DNA from: Chitinophagaceae bacterium
GTDB lineage: Bacteria > Bacteroidota > Bacteroidia > Chitinophagales > Chitinophagaceae
Direction: 5' to 3'
Assembly: GCA_024508725.1 (NCBI GenBank)
Contig: JANINS010000003.1
Location: 310,001 to 374,000, forward strand
DNA: 64,000 nt
Position 1 is the stretch's first letter. Each line of letters opens with the position of its first letter. The notes below the pieces were generated by a model. That model did not search any database and had not been told where the DNA came from. It worked only from the letters and a program-made list of their open reading frames with translations. The position numbers and the translations under genes were made by a program. Of the stretch, positions 1-8,954 are shown one piece after another.

Positions 1-541
1 CAACGGATCCATTTGCATTTCTTGCTGTTTCAAGTGTTCTGAAACTTCCGTTCAGGAATACTGCAGCGTCAGTGTTGATCTCTACTTCAGAACAAGGCCC
101 ACGCATAAACAGTTTGTATACATTATTATAATCCGAACCCGTGATACCACCTTTATCAGTTGATTGAATGGTAAAGATCAATGTATCTTTTCTACCTGTT
201 GTATATTTAGTAAAATCGCCTGTAACAACAAGTGTATCTATTGCTTTACCTGCAGGAATAACAATACTGCTCTTGTTTAAAGTATAATGCGTTCCCTGAA
301 CAGCTCCTGTAGGAGAAGTAACTGAAATATTTACAACCCTGTCTACACTAGAAACATTGGTCACACCGATAGGTATCTTATATACAACTCCGGGAGAAGT
401 AATTAAATAAGAACCTCCGGTTTGATTTAAGAAGTGTGCCTGCTCTGAGGGAATCGAAAGATTGTCGCTCTTTTTACAACCAGTGATTATCGCAACAGCC
501 ATCATCACAAAAGTTGCAATCAGAAGAAATTTATTTTTCAT
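1..541 (-). CDS. Lipoprotein of SusCD locus, 3'-truncated by window edge
   Basis: The minus strand from ATG 539-541 encodes a protein starting MKNKFLLIATFV, with a hydrophobic leader ending ITGC (Cys 22), which is a lipobox. About 158 further residues run off the left edge. An in-frame TGA at 542-544 fixes the start. It lies 24 bases after the SusD stop, as third gene of a SusC-SusD operon. Small lipoproteins at this place are usually surface-exposed accessory binding proteins of the SusCD importer. The body is beta-rich and Ser/Thr-rich, but I cannot name its Pfam family. The lipoprotein call is firm; the role is inferred from context. Confidence 0.75.
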   Translation of the reverse strand, partial: MKNKFLLIATFVMMAVAIITGCKKSDNLSIPSEQAHFLNQTGGSYLITSPGVVYKIPIGVTNVSSVDRVVNISVTSPTGAVQGTHYTLNKSSIVIPAGKAIDTLVVTGDFTKYTTGRKDTLIFTIQSTDKGGITGSDYNNVYKLFMRGPCSEVEINTDAAVFLNGSFRTLETARNANGSV

Positions 542-565
542 TCAGTAAATTTTAAAATTGAAAAT

Positions 566-1969
566 TTAATACCCTTCATTTTGTCTTACGTTAGGATTAG
601 CCAGCAATTCATCTGCAGGAATCGGGTAAACAAAACGTTTGTCTGATGCAGCAAGTGTTTGCCACAATGGGCTATCTACATCACTTGCATTTCTTTGTAA
701 TCCCAATCCTTTCCTTTTCAGATCGAAAAAGCGGAAACCTTCGAAAGCAAGTTCTCTGAATCGCTCCAACATAATATCTGCAACAGCAGTAGCTTTATCA
801 GCATATGTAATTGGTGTATATCCTGCGATCCTTGCTGCTCTCAATGTATTGATATCAGCAACTGCACCGGCAAGATCATTCAGTTCTGCCCTTGCTTCTG
901 CTCGTATAAGATACATTTCTGAAATGCGGATATTTTTCAGATCAACGATACTTCCACCTCTTGATGAAGTGGAGAACTTTTTCACATACCGCTCTCCTGC
1001 TGTTGTGCCGATATATGCATTTAACCTTATATCAGAAGCTGAATAACTTGCAGTGAGTTTATCTGAAGGAGAGAAGATCACACTACCATTCGTATTAGTC
1101 CAGTTTGCACCAAGCTGAGAGCTATTCTCGAATCTAGAGCGGAAAAGCAGTTCATTGGTATTAGCATCAGTCCATATACCGGTGAAGCCACTTCCGGTTG
1201 CAAGAGTTTTAACACCACTGGTGATAACGGTAGTTGCATAATCAGCAGCTTTTTGCCATTCTCCTTTATACAATGCAACTCTTGCCTGGATCGCTGTTAC
1301 ACTCACGGGGTTTAATGCAAGGTCATTGTATCCCGATGCAGTAACAGCAGGCATCACAGCCTTAGCATCAGCCAGGTCTTGTTCTACCCTGCTAACAACT
1401 TCTGCCACACTACTACGAGCCGGGAAACATGTAAGGCAGCTTCTTGTCATGATCATTACTCCTAAAGGATCTGCAGCATCATACTTTTTACTGTAGGCTT
1501 CCAGGAGTTCAAAATGAGCCATTCCTCTTAATGCAAGCAACTGGCCATTGATCGAATTTTTCTGTGCTACTTCAGCTGTTCCATTAGCAGGAATTTCGGG
1601 TAAACGATCTAATACACGGTTTACCCTGTCGATAACTGCATAGTAAGCAGCCCATCCTGTGGTAACATCACCACCTGTTGTTGCATCTGCACTATACTGA
1701 AGCCTGTATCCAAACTGTCCTGTTCCCCCGTTATCAGGACCGAACTTCGTTTCATCAGAAGTTATCGATGTGGCAAATGAACGATCAGCTCTCGCAACAG
1801 CATACGTTGCATAGGCTGTATTCAACCCTTTCTGCAATGCGGCAACACTGTTAAAAGCCACCTCTTCTGTTACTGAATCTGTTGGTTTAAGATCTACATC
1901 TTTCTTACATCCTGTACTAAACAGGCAAAGAAGAAATGCAGCCGATATTATTCTTGATCTCATTTTCAT
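566..1969 (-). CDS. SusD/RagB-family nutrient-binding outer-membrane lipoprotein
   Basis: 467 aa. A lipoprotein leader ends STGC (Cys 21) and is followed by KKDVDLKPTDSVTEE, typical of SusD N termini. The middle has TPR-like helical stretches (LNTAYATYAVARADRSF; ALRGMAHFELLEAYSKKY). The C terminus carries the family ending FVYPIPADELLANPNVRQNEGY-like, where homologs keep YPIP and NPN-QN-GY. SusD proteins lid the SusC transporter and bind oligosaccharide or peptide on the cell surface. The start sits 4 bases after the SusC stop (1974), so the two are translationally linked. ATG at 1963 is an alternative start. No glycosidase lies next to it, so the substrate cannot be read from context. Confidence 0.93.
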   Translation of the reverse strand: MKMRSRIISAAFLLCLFSTGCKKDVDLKPTDSVTEEVAFNSVAALQKGLNTAYATYAVARADRSFATSITSDETKFGPDNGGTGQFGYRLQYSADATTGGDVTTGWAAYYAVIDRVNRVLDRLPEIPANGTAEVAQKNSINGQLLALRGMAHFELLEAYSKKYDAADPLGVMIMTRSCLTCFPARSSVAEVVSRVEQDLADAKAVMPAVTASGYNDLALNPVSVTAIQARVALYKGEWQKAADYATTVITSGVKTLATGSGFTGIWTDANTNELLFRSRFENSSQLGANWTNTNGSVIFSPSDKLTASYSASDIRLNAYIGTTAGERYVKKFSTSSRGGSIVDLKNIRISEMYLIRAEARAELNDLAGAVADINTLRAARIAGYTPITYADKATAVADIMLERFRELAFEGFRFFDLKRKGLGLQRNASDVDSPLWQTLAASDKRFVYPIPADELLANPNVRQNEGY

Positions 1970-1973
1970 TTTT

Positions 1974-4900
1974 TTAGAAGTTTAACTCCAATCCAAGTGT
2001 AATAGCACGTGGGTTCGGATATTCAGTTGAAGAAATATTGTTGCTGTCTTCAGGATCCAATCCTCTCCATTTAGTCCAGGTAAGAAGATTCTGACCGCTG
2101 ATATAGAATCTTGCATTAGAGATATATTTAGCTCTTTCAAGAATATTTTGGGGAAGTGTGTAAGCCAGTGTTACGTTTCTTAATCTTAACCAGTCAGCTC
2201 TTTGTATAAGTCTTGAACTGAAGTTATTCTGGTAGAGTGGGCTTTGTACATTAGCGATATCACCTGGTTTTGTCCAGAAAGTATAACCTGCATCCTGGTT
2301 TACGCCTTGTTGTAAAAACGCAGGGCTTTGTACAAAGAACTCCATATTGTTTACACGACTTGTTTTTGCCGCATAGTTGAAGAACAATGAGAAGTCGAAA
2401 TTCTTGAACGTTAAGTTCGAACCAAAACCACCGGTAATAACAGGTATTGAAGTTCCATAATCCTGAACCCTGTCATCAGTAGAATAATTGGTGGTGAGCT
2501 TACCATCTTTTGTATAATACAGTGGAGCACCTGTTGCAGCATCAACTCCGGCCCACTTCACTTCATAATGACTTCCGATAGGTAATCCAACAGTAACAAG
2601 TGAAGTACCTAACTCGAATGAAGTTGCGGTTCCAAGGCTGGTAACTTTATTTTTATTATACGCACCATTGGCAAAGATGGTCCATGTGAGATCTCTCTTC
2701 TTAAGCAGATCATAGTTTAGATTATACTCAATACCTCTATTGTACATAGTACCTGCATTGATGCTCTGGCTACCAAATCCACTTGCTGCAGATAAACTCA
2801 ATGTTGCAAAGAGATTCTTGGTTGATTTATCATAAACCTGCACATCACCATAGAAACGATTATTGAATAAGCTGAACTCAACACCAATGTTTGTTGTGTT
2901 GGTGAACTCCCATCTTGCTTCAGGATTACCAACTGTTTCTACTACGATACCCTGTTGTGCAGATTGCAAAGTTGCACTTGGATTTACAAGGGTCAAGTAA
3001 CCAAAATCACCGAATGGAAAGTTGTTTGCATTGGCAGATTGTCCCCAGCTTGCTTTTAATCGTAAAGCATTGATCGCTCTTGACCTGATAAAAGATTCTT
3101 TAGCGATATCCCAAACAGCTCCAATGCTATAGAAATCTTCTCCCCTGTTTTCTTTGGGTAAAATAGAAGTAACATCATACCTGTAAGTAAAGTTCAAAGA
3201 ATATTTCTGGCGATAGCTGTACTTCACATTCGCCATGAAAGATTCCAGTGCACTTTCAGATCTTGATCCACCAACGGTTTGGAACAACTGGTTTGCAGCA
3301 TTACCAGGCGTAACTGCAGCAAGTGTATTAGGTCTTAAAGTATCTACTCCAAAACCTGTAGCAGTAATAGCTTTGCTATAGGTTCTGATCATCTCCCCAT
3401 AAACAGCAGCATCTAATGAATGATCGTTGTGGAAAGTATTTTTATATCCGGCATATGCCCTGAGTGTTGGCTGAAAGAAACGAGTGATAGCCTCAGACAT
3501 TGAACCACTTTGTGTACGAACATTCGTACTTGTTTTAGCAGTGAATGTTCTTGGATCGTTGTAAGTAATATTATTTGTTTCCCTGAAATCTAAACCAGCT
3601 ACTAAACCTGCATAGATATTCTTAGTGAAATCATAGTTAGCTGTTGCAGATAATATTCCTTTGATCTGGTTATTATATACTTTATCAAATGCTCTTTTAT
3701 CAAGTGTTGTAGGAGCAAAAAAAGCGAATCCATTCCCTACATTATACCTTCCATCAGGAAGTTTGGGTGTAACATACTGAGGTGTAAGCTGTGCTACACC
3801 AAACTGGTTGATAAAGTTGTTAAATCCATTCAACGGATCTAATTCCAGGTTACGACGTGTATAACTTAATTGTGATGACATACCCAATGTAAACTTCTGA
3901 TCTCTGTAGTCGATGTTTGTACGAAGAGATACACGTTTCATATCTGTACCAACATTGATCCCTTCTTCCTGGTACATTCCAAGATTGGTATATATTCTTG
4001 TTCTTCCTTCGCCACCTGATAACGAAATTTCATTATTACTGAAGTTGGCTCTTTGAAAGAATTCATCATACCAGTTTGTCTGAATTCTTCTTAAGCTATC
4101 GAGCTGGTTATTTCCGAAAGTAAAATCTGCTGCAGTTTTTGGAACAACAGTGCCACCAACGATCTTATTTGGGTTGTTTGCTGAATATTGCCAACCCGGT
4201 AATACAGGAAATGTTCCCCACTCACTCATTGTACTTGTTGGGATCACTGTTCCTAGTGTTTCCTGTGCCTTGAGTAATTGATCAGTTGACATTGGATCGT
4301 AGCCAAACTCCGGTGCAAACTTTACTCCGTACTGGCCACTGTAGCCAAGCTTCATCTTGCCAGACTTTCCTCTCTTTGTAGTAACTACAATTACACCTGC
4401 AGCACCACGGCTTCCGTATAACGCTGCTGCACTTGCATCTTTAAGTACATCTATTGAAGCAATATCATTTGCATTGATGCCCTGGAAAGCAGCATCTTCA
4501 ACCGGCACTCCATCTACAACGTATAAAGGAGAGCTTCCTCCTGTGATAGATGTAGGACCACGTAGTATCACATTAGCAGAACTTCCAGGCTGACCACTTC
4601 CACTTAAAATCGTTAAGCCAGGAGCTCTTCCCTGTAATATCTGATCGAACGAAGCCATAGGAACATTTCTGATTGCTTTCTCGGAAACCTTTGAGGCGGC
4701 ACCTGCATATTTTGATCGTTCAACGTTGCCATATCCTGTTACAACAACTTCACCCAGTTCTGCTGTTGCAGGTTTTAGTGAAATATTAAAATTGCTGGAA
4801 GAACCGATCTCGATCGTTTGTGTGGCAAACCCAACATATACGAACTCGAGTGTTCTTGCTTCTGCTGGAACAGATAATGTAAATGATCCATCATCTTTTG

Positions 4901-5057
4901 AAACAGTTTTTGCTCTTGTACCACTGGCACTTACAGTAACTCCCGATAGTGGAGCTCCTGAAGCATCTGTGATCTTTCCGGTAATGGTGCGACTCTGGCT
5001 AAATGCTGATTGAAACAACATACAGAGGCACAACACAAGTAGTGTAAGTCTCTTCAT
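1974..5057 (-). CDS. SusC/RagA-family TonB-linked outer-membrane transporter
   Basis: 1027 aa. Residues 1-20 are a signal peptide ending AFS-Q. Residues ~22-95 are a carboxypeptidase-regulatory-like beta-sandwich (ITGKITDASGAPLSGVTV). A TonB-box region follows (GEVVVTGYGNVERSKYAGA), then the plug domain with LYVVDGVPV and DASAAALYGSRGAAGV, then a long 22-strand-type barrel ending ITLGLELNF with a terminal Phe. SusC imports the ligand captured by SusD using TonB energy. It is the first gene of a three-gene minus-strand operon. No TAnnTTTG box is obvious directly upstream, but the two-hairpin element at 5205-5276 lies 148 bases ahead on the same strand and might regulate it. Confidence 0.95.
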   Translation of the reverse strand: MKRLTLLVLCLCMLFQSAFSQSRTITGKITDASGAPLSGVTVSASGTRAKTVSKDDGSFTLSVPAEARTLEFVYVGFATQTIEIGSSSNFNISLKPATAELGEVVVTGYGNVERSKYAGAASKVSEKAIRNVPMASFDQILQGRAPGLTILSGSGQPGSSANVILRGPTSITGGSSPLYVVDGVPVEDAAFQGINANDIASIDVLKDASAAALYGSRGAAGVIVVTTKRGKSGKMKLGYSGQYGVKFAPEFGYDPMSTDQLLKAQETLGTVIPTSTMSEWGTFPVLPGWQYSANNPNKIVGGTVVPKTAADFTFGNNQLDSLRRIQTNWYDEFFQRANFSNNEISLSGGEGRTRIYTNLGMYQEEGINVGTDMKRVSLRTNIDYRDQKFTLGMSSQLSYTRRNLELDPLNGFNNFINQFGVAQLTPQYVTPKLPDGRYNVGNGFAFFAPTTLDKRAFDKVYNNQIKGILSATANYDFTKNIYAGLVAGLDFRETNNITYNDPRTFTAKTSTNVRTQSGSMSEAITRFFQPTLRAYAGYKNTFHNDHSLDAAVYGEMIRTYSKAITATGFGVDTLRPNTLAAVTPGNAANQLFQTVGGSRSESALESFMANVKYSYRQKYSLNFTYRYDVTSILPKENRGEDFYSIGAVWDIAKESFIRSRAINALRLKASWGQSANANNFPFGDFGYLTLVNPSATLQSAQQGIVVETVGNPEARWEFTNTTNIGVEFSLFNNRFYGDVQVYDKSTKNLFATLSLSAASGFGSQSINAGTMYNRGIEYNLNYDLLKKRDLTWTIFANGAYNKNKVTSLGTATSFELGTSLVTVGLPIGSHYEVKWAGVDAATGAPLYYTKDGKLTTNYSTDDRVQDYGTSIPVITGGFGSNLTFKNFDFSLFFNYAAKTSRVNNMEFFVQSPAFLQQGVNQDAGYTFWTKPGDIANVQSPLYQNNFSSRLIQRADWLRLRNVTLAYTLPQNILERAKYISNARFYISGQNLLTWTKWRGLDPEDSNNISSTEYPNPRAITLGLELNF

Positions 5058-5204
5058 AATTTAACAGTGATTGATTTGGTATAAGGCAACAAAACCAAGA
5101 AAAATGCGACAGGCGATTCTTTGTTATTTGGCGAAGCATGAAATTGAGTATGCGAAACATCATTTTTTAAAAATCAAGTTGCTGTAATGAAAATTCATAG
5201 TTTT

Positions 5205-5276
5205 ATAAAAGAGAAGAGCCCCTTGTAGAAACAAGAGGCGTTTAAAGTCCTGTGCACTCCTAATGCACATGAGAAG
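5205..5276 (-). ncRNA. Two-hairpin terminator-like RNA element, copy 1
   Basis: Read on the minus strand: TTCTCATGTGCA opens a first hairpin (TGTGCA at 5269-5264 pairs with TGCACA at 5256-5251). About 11 bases later a second perfect hairpin GCCTCTTGT-TTCT-ACAAGGGGC (5239-5218) is followed by CTCTTCTCTTTT, a U-rich tract. The same arrangement recurs at 18989-19048 (+), with the same second loop TTCT and a compensatory C-G to T-A change in the second stem. It may be a small RNA, an attenuator for susC, or a conserved terminator. I cannot assign it to a known family. Confidence 0.5.
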
Positions 5277-5551
5277 AAAGTCTAACGAGTTTTAAGCTTT
5301 ATACAACGCTTCTACTGCTCATTTATATATTATTTTATATTTCGTTTATTGAAGGCAAAATAGTGTTTGCATATTTCCTGCTAACTCCTATTGTGACTAT
5401 GGCTGAATAGCTGAAGCATGAATTTTCAAGGTTGAGTTCTGCTAATGTTTCTAAATACGTCTTATTGCTTAAACGAAAGCCTGGTTTAGGTTTATGATAA
5501 AAGGTAATGGAGTTGGATGACCGCAATACAATTGAACATTCCAGCAATAAA

Positions 5552-5579
5552 AAAAGTCCCACAATGTTGTGGGACTTTT
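5552..5579. terminator. Bidirectional rho-independent terminator
   Basis: Near-perfect palindrome AAAAGTCCCACA-ATGT-TGTGGGACTTTT, flanked by A and T runs. It lies 18 bases after the stop of the M20 peptidase gene and ends that minus-strand transcript. Confidence 0.88.
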
Positions 5580-5596
5580 AATAAAGTTGATCAACC

Positions 5597-6967
5597 TTAA
5601 CCTTTCATCTCAGCATAATACTGGTGGAAATAAGGTATCGTTTCAATTCCTTTATAAAAATTATCAATATTGAATTTCTCGTTCGGACTGTGCAGGTTAT
5701 CACTGTCTAATCCAAAACCTAAGAATACAGTTTTGCAGCTCAATACACTTTCAAACAAAGCGGTGATTGGAATACTACCACCCCCTCTTACCGGAATCGG
5801 TGCTTTACCAAAAGTTGTTTCTATTGCTTTTGCTGCAGCTTTATACTCAGTACTGTCAACAGGAGTCATGTAAGGATCTCCACCATGATGCTCTGAAGCT
5901 TTCACTGTTACATAATCAGGTGCAATGCTGTGCAGGTGATCAATGATCAGCTTCGTCATCTTATCGCTCTTCTGATTCGGCACCAAACGAGCCGATATCT
6001 TTGCATAAGCTTTAGAAGGCAAAACTGTTTTTGCTCCTTCACCTGTATATCCACCCCAGATGCCGTTCAACTCTAATGTTGGACGAATACCTGTTCTCTC
6101 ATTCGTTGTATAGCCTTTTTCGCCCCAAAGTGTTTTCACACCAAGATCAGTGCTGTACTCTTTTTCATCGTATGGAGCTTTCGCCATTTCAAATCTTTCT
6201 TCAGGAGTAGATTCAACTACATCATCATAGAAATTTGGAATGGTGATGTGATTATTCTCGTCATGTAACGAAGCGATCATCTTTGCTAAAATGGTTATCG
6301 GGTTGGCAACAGCACCACCATACACACCACTGTGCAGGTCACGATTTGGACCAGTAACTTCTACTTCGATGTACGAAAGTCCACGAACACCTACATCAAT
6401 ACTTGGTGTATCAAGACTTAGCATGGCAGTATCGCTGATAAGAATTACATCAGCTTTCAATTTTTCTTTATTGGCTTCTAAGAATTCTCCAAGATGTTTA
6501 GAACCGATCTCTTCTTCACCTTCGATCAAAAACTTAATATTCACAGGCAGGCTGTTGCTCTTGGTCATTACTTCCAAAGCCTTCACATGCATGTAGAATT
6601 GTCCTTTATCATCACAAGCACCTCTTGCAAAAATTTTTCCGTCTTTGATAACAGGTTCGAATGGAGGAGAATCCCAAAGCTCTAAAGGATCTGGTGGCTG
6701 CACATCATAGTGACCATACACTAATACTGTTGGCTTAGATGGATCAACGATCTTTTCACCAAACACAGCAGGATGTCCTGCAGTTGGCATGATCTCTACT
6801 GTATCTGCACCGGCTTCCAGTAAACGCTGCTTTACTTTTTCAGCACAACGTACCATATCTTCTTTGTGCTCACTTCTTGCACTTACACTGGGAATACGAA
6901 GTAATTCAAGCAACTCTTCCAGGAAACGATCTTTGTTCTGAGCCTGGTAATCTTTCCATGCCTGCAT
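5597..6967 (-). CDS. M20-family metallodipeptidase
   Basis: 456 aa, full length for M20 dipeptidases of the CNDP/PepV-like type. Zinc-ligand motifs are in order: GHYDVQPP (His86, catalytic Asp88), GACDDKGQ (Asp119), EGEEEIGS (catalytic Glu and ligand Glu at ~151-152), SDTAM, and a C-terminal His in GFGLDSDNLHSPNE. There is no signal peptide, so it is cytoplasmic and probably hydrolyses dipeptides for amino-acid recycling. It is monocistronic, with its own terminator at 5552-5579. The N terminus MQAWKDYQAQNKDRFLEEL is typical, so the start is sound. Confidence 0.93.
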   Translation of the reverse strand: MQAWKDYQAQNKDRFLEELLELLRIPSVSARSEHKEDMVRCAEKVKQRLLEAGADTVEIMPTAGHPAVFGEKIVDPSKPTVLVYGHYDVQPPDPLELWDSPPFEPVIKDGKIFARGACDDKGQFYMHVKALEVMTKSNSLPVNIKFLIEGEEEIGSKHLGEFLEANKEKLKADVILISDTAMLSLDTPSIDVGVRGLSYIEVEVTGPNRDLHSGVYGGAVANPITILAKMIASLHDENNHITIPNFYDDVVESTPEERFEMAKAPYDEKEYSTDLGVKTLWGEKGYTTNERTGIRPTLELNGIWGGYTGEGAKTVLPSKAYAKISARLVPNQKSDKMTKLIIDHLHSIAPDYVTVKASEHHGGDPYMTPVDSTEYKAAAKAIETTFGKAPIPVRGGGSIPITALFESVLSCKTVFLGFGLDSDNLHSPNEKFNIDNFYKGIETIPYFHQYYAEMKG

Positions 6968-7303
6968 AAATAAAAATTTAGATGGCGAATTTAGGTTATT
7001 GATCGAACACAGATGGCACAGACGGGATTGATTTATACGGATATTTTATTTACCAGGGGCTATTGCTACTATTAAGCCATCGTTGCGTCGCACTCTTGTA
7101 CTGAATAATCGTTTCTCGTCAATCGTTTCTCGTTGGTGGCTTCACTCTTAAACAAGGTTCGAAATTGAACTGCAACCAGAAACGAAAACGAGAAACCAGT
7201 AACGAGAAACGGGTGAATAAAGTTCTGAAAGTACAAGAGTGCGACGCAACAGACGTTTGTTTGTAAAACTGAAGCTGGTACAATAAAACTCTCTCTTGAA
7301 GAA
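6968..7303. other. Intergenic region with long inverted-repeat unit
   Basis: 336 bases between the M20 peptidase start and the cation-efflux stop. It is largely occupied by the palindromic unit 7082-7250 and its flanks. Open frames here run through the repeats and are not credible. Confidence 0.6.
7082..7250. repeat. Palindromic repeat unit with perfect 20-bp terminal inverted repeats
   Basis: The left end 7082-7101 is the exact reverse complement of the right end 7231-7250 (GTACAAGAGTGCGACGCAAC). Inside, CGTTTCTCGT copies on the left (about 7110-7130) are complementary to ACGAGAAAC copies on the right (about 7186-7212), so the whole unit can fold into one long interrupted hairpin. It has no coding capacity. 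It resembles a MITE or a paired REP-type (BIME-like) unit. The 20-mer ends belong to the dispersed family annotated across this window. Confidence 0.7.
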
Positions 7304-8287
7304 TTATGCCGTGTGTTTTTGGTTGGATAGAATATTATCAAGTGTCCACTCCAGTCTTTTTTTGAATGGCTGCTGGCGAACCGGGCAATCATCTTTGATA
7401 CAAATAGGGCAACTGATGGGCAAACAACCATCAGTATGTACAAACAGTTCGATAGAATCTCCAAACTCCTGGCGAATTAATTTATCCAATGCATCAACTT
7501 CTACATGCGCTTCATGCACATTCAAATACCAGGGCACGGTTAAATGACAATCGACATGCAAACGACTTCCGTACTTGATCACACGGAGATTATGCAGGTC
7601 TATCCAGTTATCTCTCTTATTTGAATTAAGTACAACAAGCATTTGTTTAAGCAGATCCATATCTGCTTCGTCCATGATGCCGGCTAACGATTTTCGAATA
7701 ATGATATAGCCATTGTAAATGATGAACACACTCATTACAAGTGCTATTGCTTTATCGAGCCAGAATAATTTCGTTACCAGCATCAATATCAATCCGGCGA
7801 TGATCGCTAAGGTTGAATAAGTATCGGTTTGCAAATGTTTACCACTTGCCTGTAATGCAAGCGACTTATTTCGGTTACCGATCTTTACACAAACAGTTCC
7901 TGCAATAAAATTGATCACCGCTGTTGCACCTACCAAGTACAAACCTGTGTCAAGTGAATATATTTTTCGTTGATAGATAAAATTCTGAACGGTTTCATAG
8001 ATGATCAAAAAACCGGAAGCTACGATCAGGGTTCCTTCAACAGCGGCAGAAATAAATTCTGCTTTACCATGACCATAAGGATGCTCAAGATCTTTTGGTT
8101 TGGCGGCAACATATAAACTGTATAATCCAATAAAACCTGCAACAACATTAACGATGCTTTCCAATGCATCAGAAAGAATGGCAAGCGAATTCGTTTCGTA
8201 ATAAGCAACGATCTTGGTGATGAACAGCACCAGGCTCAGCACTGTTATCCATATCTGTACTTTGAGATTTTGTTTTGCTCCTTCCAA
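7304..8287 (-). CDS. Cation diffusion facilitator family transporter with Cys-rich C terminus
   Basis: 327 aa. About six transmembrane helices precede a cytoplasmic ferredoxin-like domain. Family signatures are SDALES (Asp40, TM2), HPYGHGKAE (~69-77) and ASGKHLQTDTYST in TM5. These proteins export Zn2+, Fe2+, Co2+ or similar ions by proton antiport. An odd feature is the C-terminal tail HTDGCLPISCPICIKDDCPV, which adds four clustered cysteines that could bind metal or redox-sense. The start is TTG (8285-8287); a TACTTTTG box at 8305-8312 reads into it. It follows dsbA-like and osmC-like genes on the same strand. Confidence 0.9.
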   Translation of the reverse strand: MEGAKQNLKVQIWITVLSLVLFITKIVAYYETNSLAILSDALESIVNVVAGFIGLYSLYVAAKPKDLEHPYGHGKAEFISAAVEGTLIVASGFLIIYETVQNFIYQRKIYSLDTGLYLVGATAVINFIAGTVCVKIGNRNKSLALQASGKHLQTDTYSTLAIIAGLILMLVTKLFWLDKAIALVMSVFIIYNGYIIIRKSLAGIMDEADMDLLKQMLVVLNSNKRDNWIDLHNLRVIKYGSRLHVDCHLTVPWYLNVHEAHVEVDALDKLIRQEFGDSIELFVHTDGCLPISCPICIKDDCPVRQQPFKKRLEWTLDNILSNQKHTA

Positions 8288-8304
8288 GCTAAATATTTAG
8301 GTGG

Positions 8305-8312
8305 CAAAAGTA
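8305..8312 (-). promoter_or_regulatory. Candidate -7 box for the cation-efflux gene
   Basis: TACTTTTG on the minus strand matches Bacteroidota TAnnTTTG exactly and lies 17 bases before the TTG start. It may be an internal promoter of the osmC-dsbA-efflux cluster. Confidence 0.4.
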
Positions 8313-8954
8313 TTATTCAAATGTCTTCAGCTTCTCAAAAACCGGTTGTAATTCTTCGTAAGACTGATAACCATTGCTTACGAGGTAATATTTGTCTTTA
8401 TGAACAGCGATCACTGCAGGAAATCCTGATACACCAAGTTGCCGGGCATAATTAAACTCTTCATAAGCTTTGCTACGATATTCTTCACTATTCAGTTGCT
8501 CCAAAAACGGATATGGAGCGATATTGTAAGGAGTGATCAATGATAAATACGTTTGATCTTCTTCCAGGCTTTGCCCTTCAACAAACTGAACATTTTGTAT
8601 TACAGAAGCAAATGCTACAGCTTTATCCGGGAAATGATCTTTGAATACGCATAATGCAATGGAAGGTTTTACCGAAGATTGGTATAAACTACCCGAAGCG
8701 ATCTGTTGCTTATAACTTTCTCCAAACTTTACTCCCGTATGTGCTTCTAATCGTGGAATAGTATTAAGTATGTAATCAGCCATTTGCGGAGCAAGTACAC
8801 CTTCTCTTTCACCAACAATCATTCCGCCAGATATCACATCAAATTCAAAATCGGATGCATAATCTTCTGCCAGATTTTTGATCACGCTACTAAAGCCGAA
8901 ACACCAGCCACACAGCGGATCGAACACATACAATATCTTAACTGGTTTCATCAT
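8313..8954 (-). CDS. DsbA/FrnE-like thioredoxin-fold protein
   Basis: 213 aa. The active-site CGWC (Cys15, Cys18) follows the first beta-strand KILYVFDPL. A helical insertion follows, and the cis-proline loop GVSGFPAV lies near residue 178, as in FrnE-type DsbA-family oxidoreductases. There is no signal peptide, so the protein is probably cytoplasmic and acts on disulfides or glutathione conjugates rather than periplasmic folding. Its ATG overlaps the stop of the upstream osmC-like gene by 4 bases (8951-8954), indicating coupled translation and a shared thiol or oxidative-stress role. Confidence 0.9.
   Translation of the reverse strand: MMKPVKILYVFDPLCGWCFGFSSVIKNLAEDYASDFEFDVISGGMIVGEREGVLAPQMADYILNTIPRLEAHTGVKFGESYKQQIASGSLYQSSVKPSIALCVFKDHFPDKAVAFASVIQNVQFVEGQSLEEDQTYLSLITPYNIAPYPFLEQLNSEEYRSKAYEEFNYARQLGVSGFPAVIAVHKDKYYLVSNGYQSYEELQPVFEKLKTFE

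Larger units (their letters stand above)
5058..5596. other. Intergenic region between susC and the M20 peptidase
   Basis: 539 bases without a credible gene. It holds the terminator at 5552-5579 and the two-hairpin element at 5205-5276. The rest is AT-rich and unstructured by eye. An open frame at 5335-5562 begins inside the terminator and has no coding character. Confidence 0.6.

Noticed and set aside
566-5057. Complete polysaccharide utilisation locus
   Set aside because: Only SusC, SusD and a lipoprotein are present; no glycosidase, sensor or sigma/anti-sigma pair is adjacent, so a glycan target cannot be claimed.
5335-5562. 75-codon open frame on the minus strand
   Set aside because: Its start lies in the terminator hairpin 5552-5579 and the composition is that of intergenic DNA.
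7072-7464. 130-codon open frame on the minus strand
   Set aside because: It runs out of frame through the cation-efflux gene into the palindromic repeat unit; no family features.
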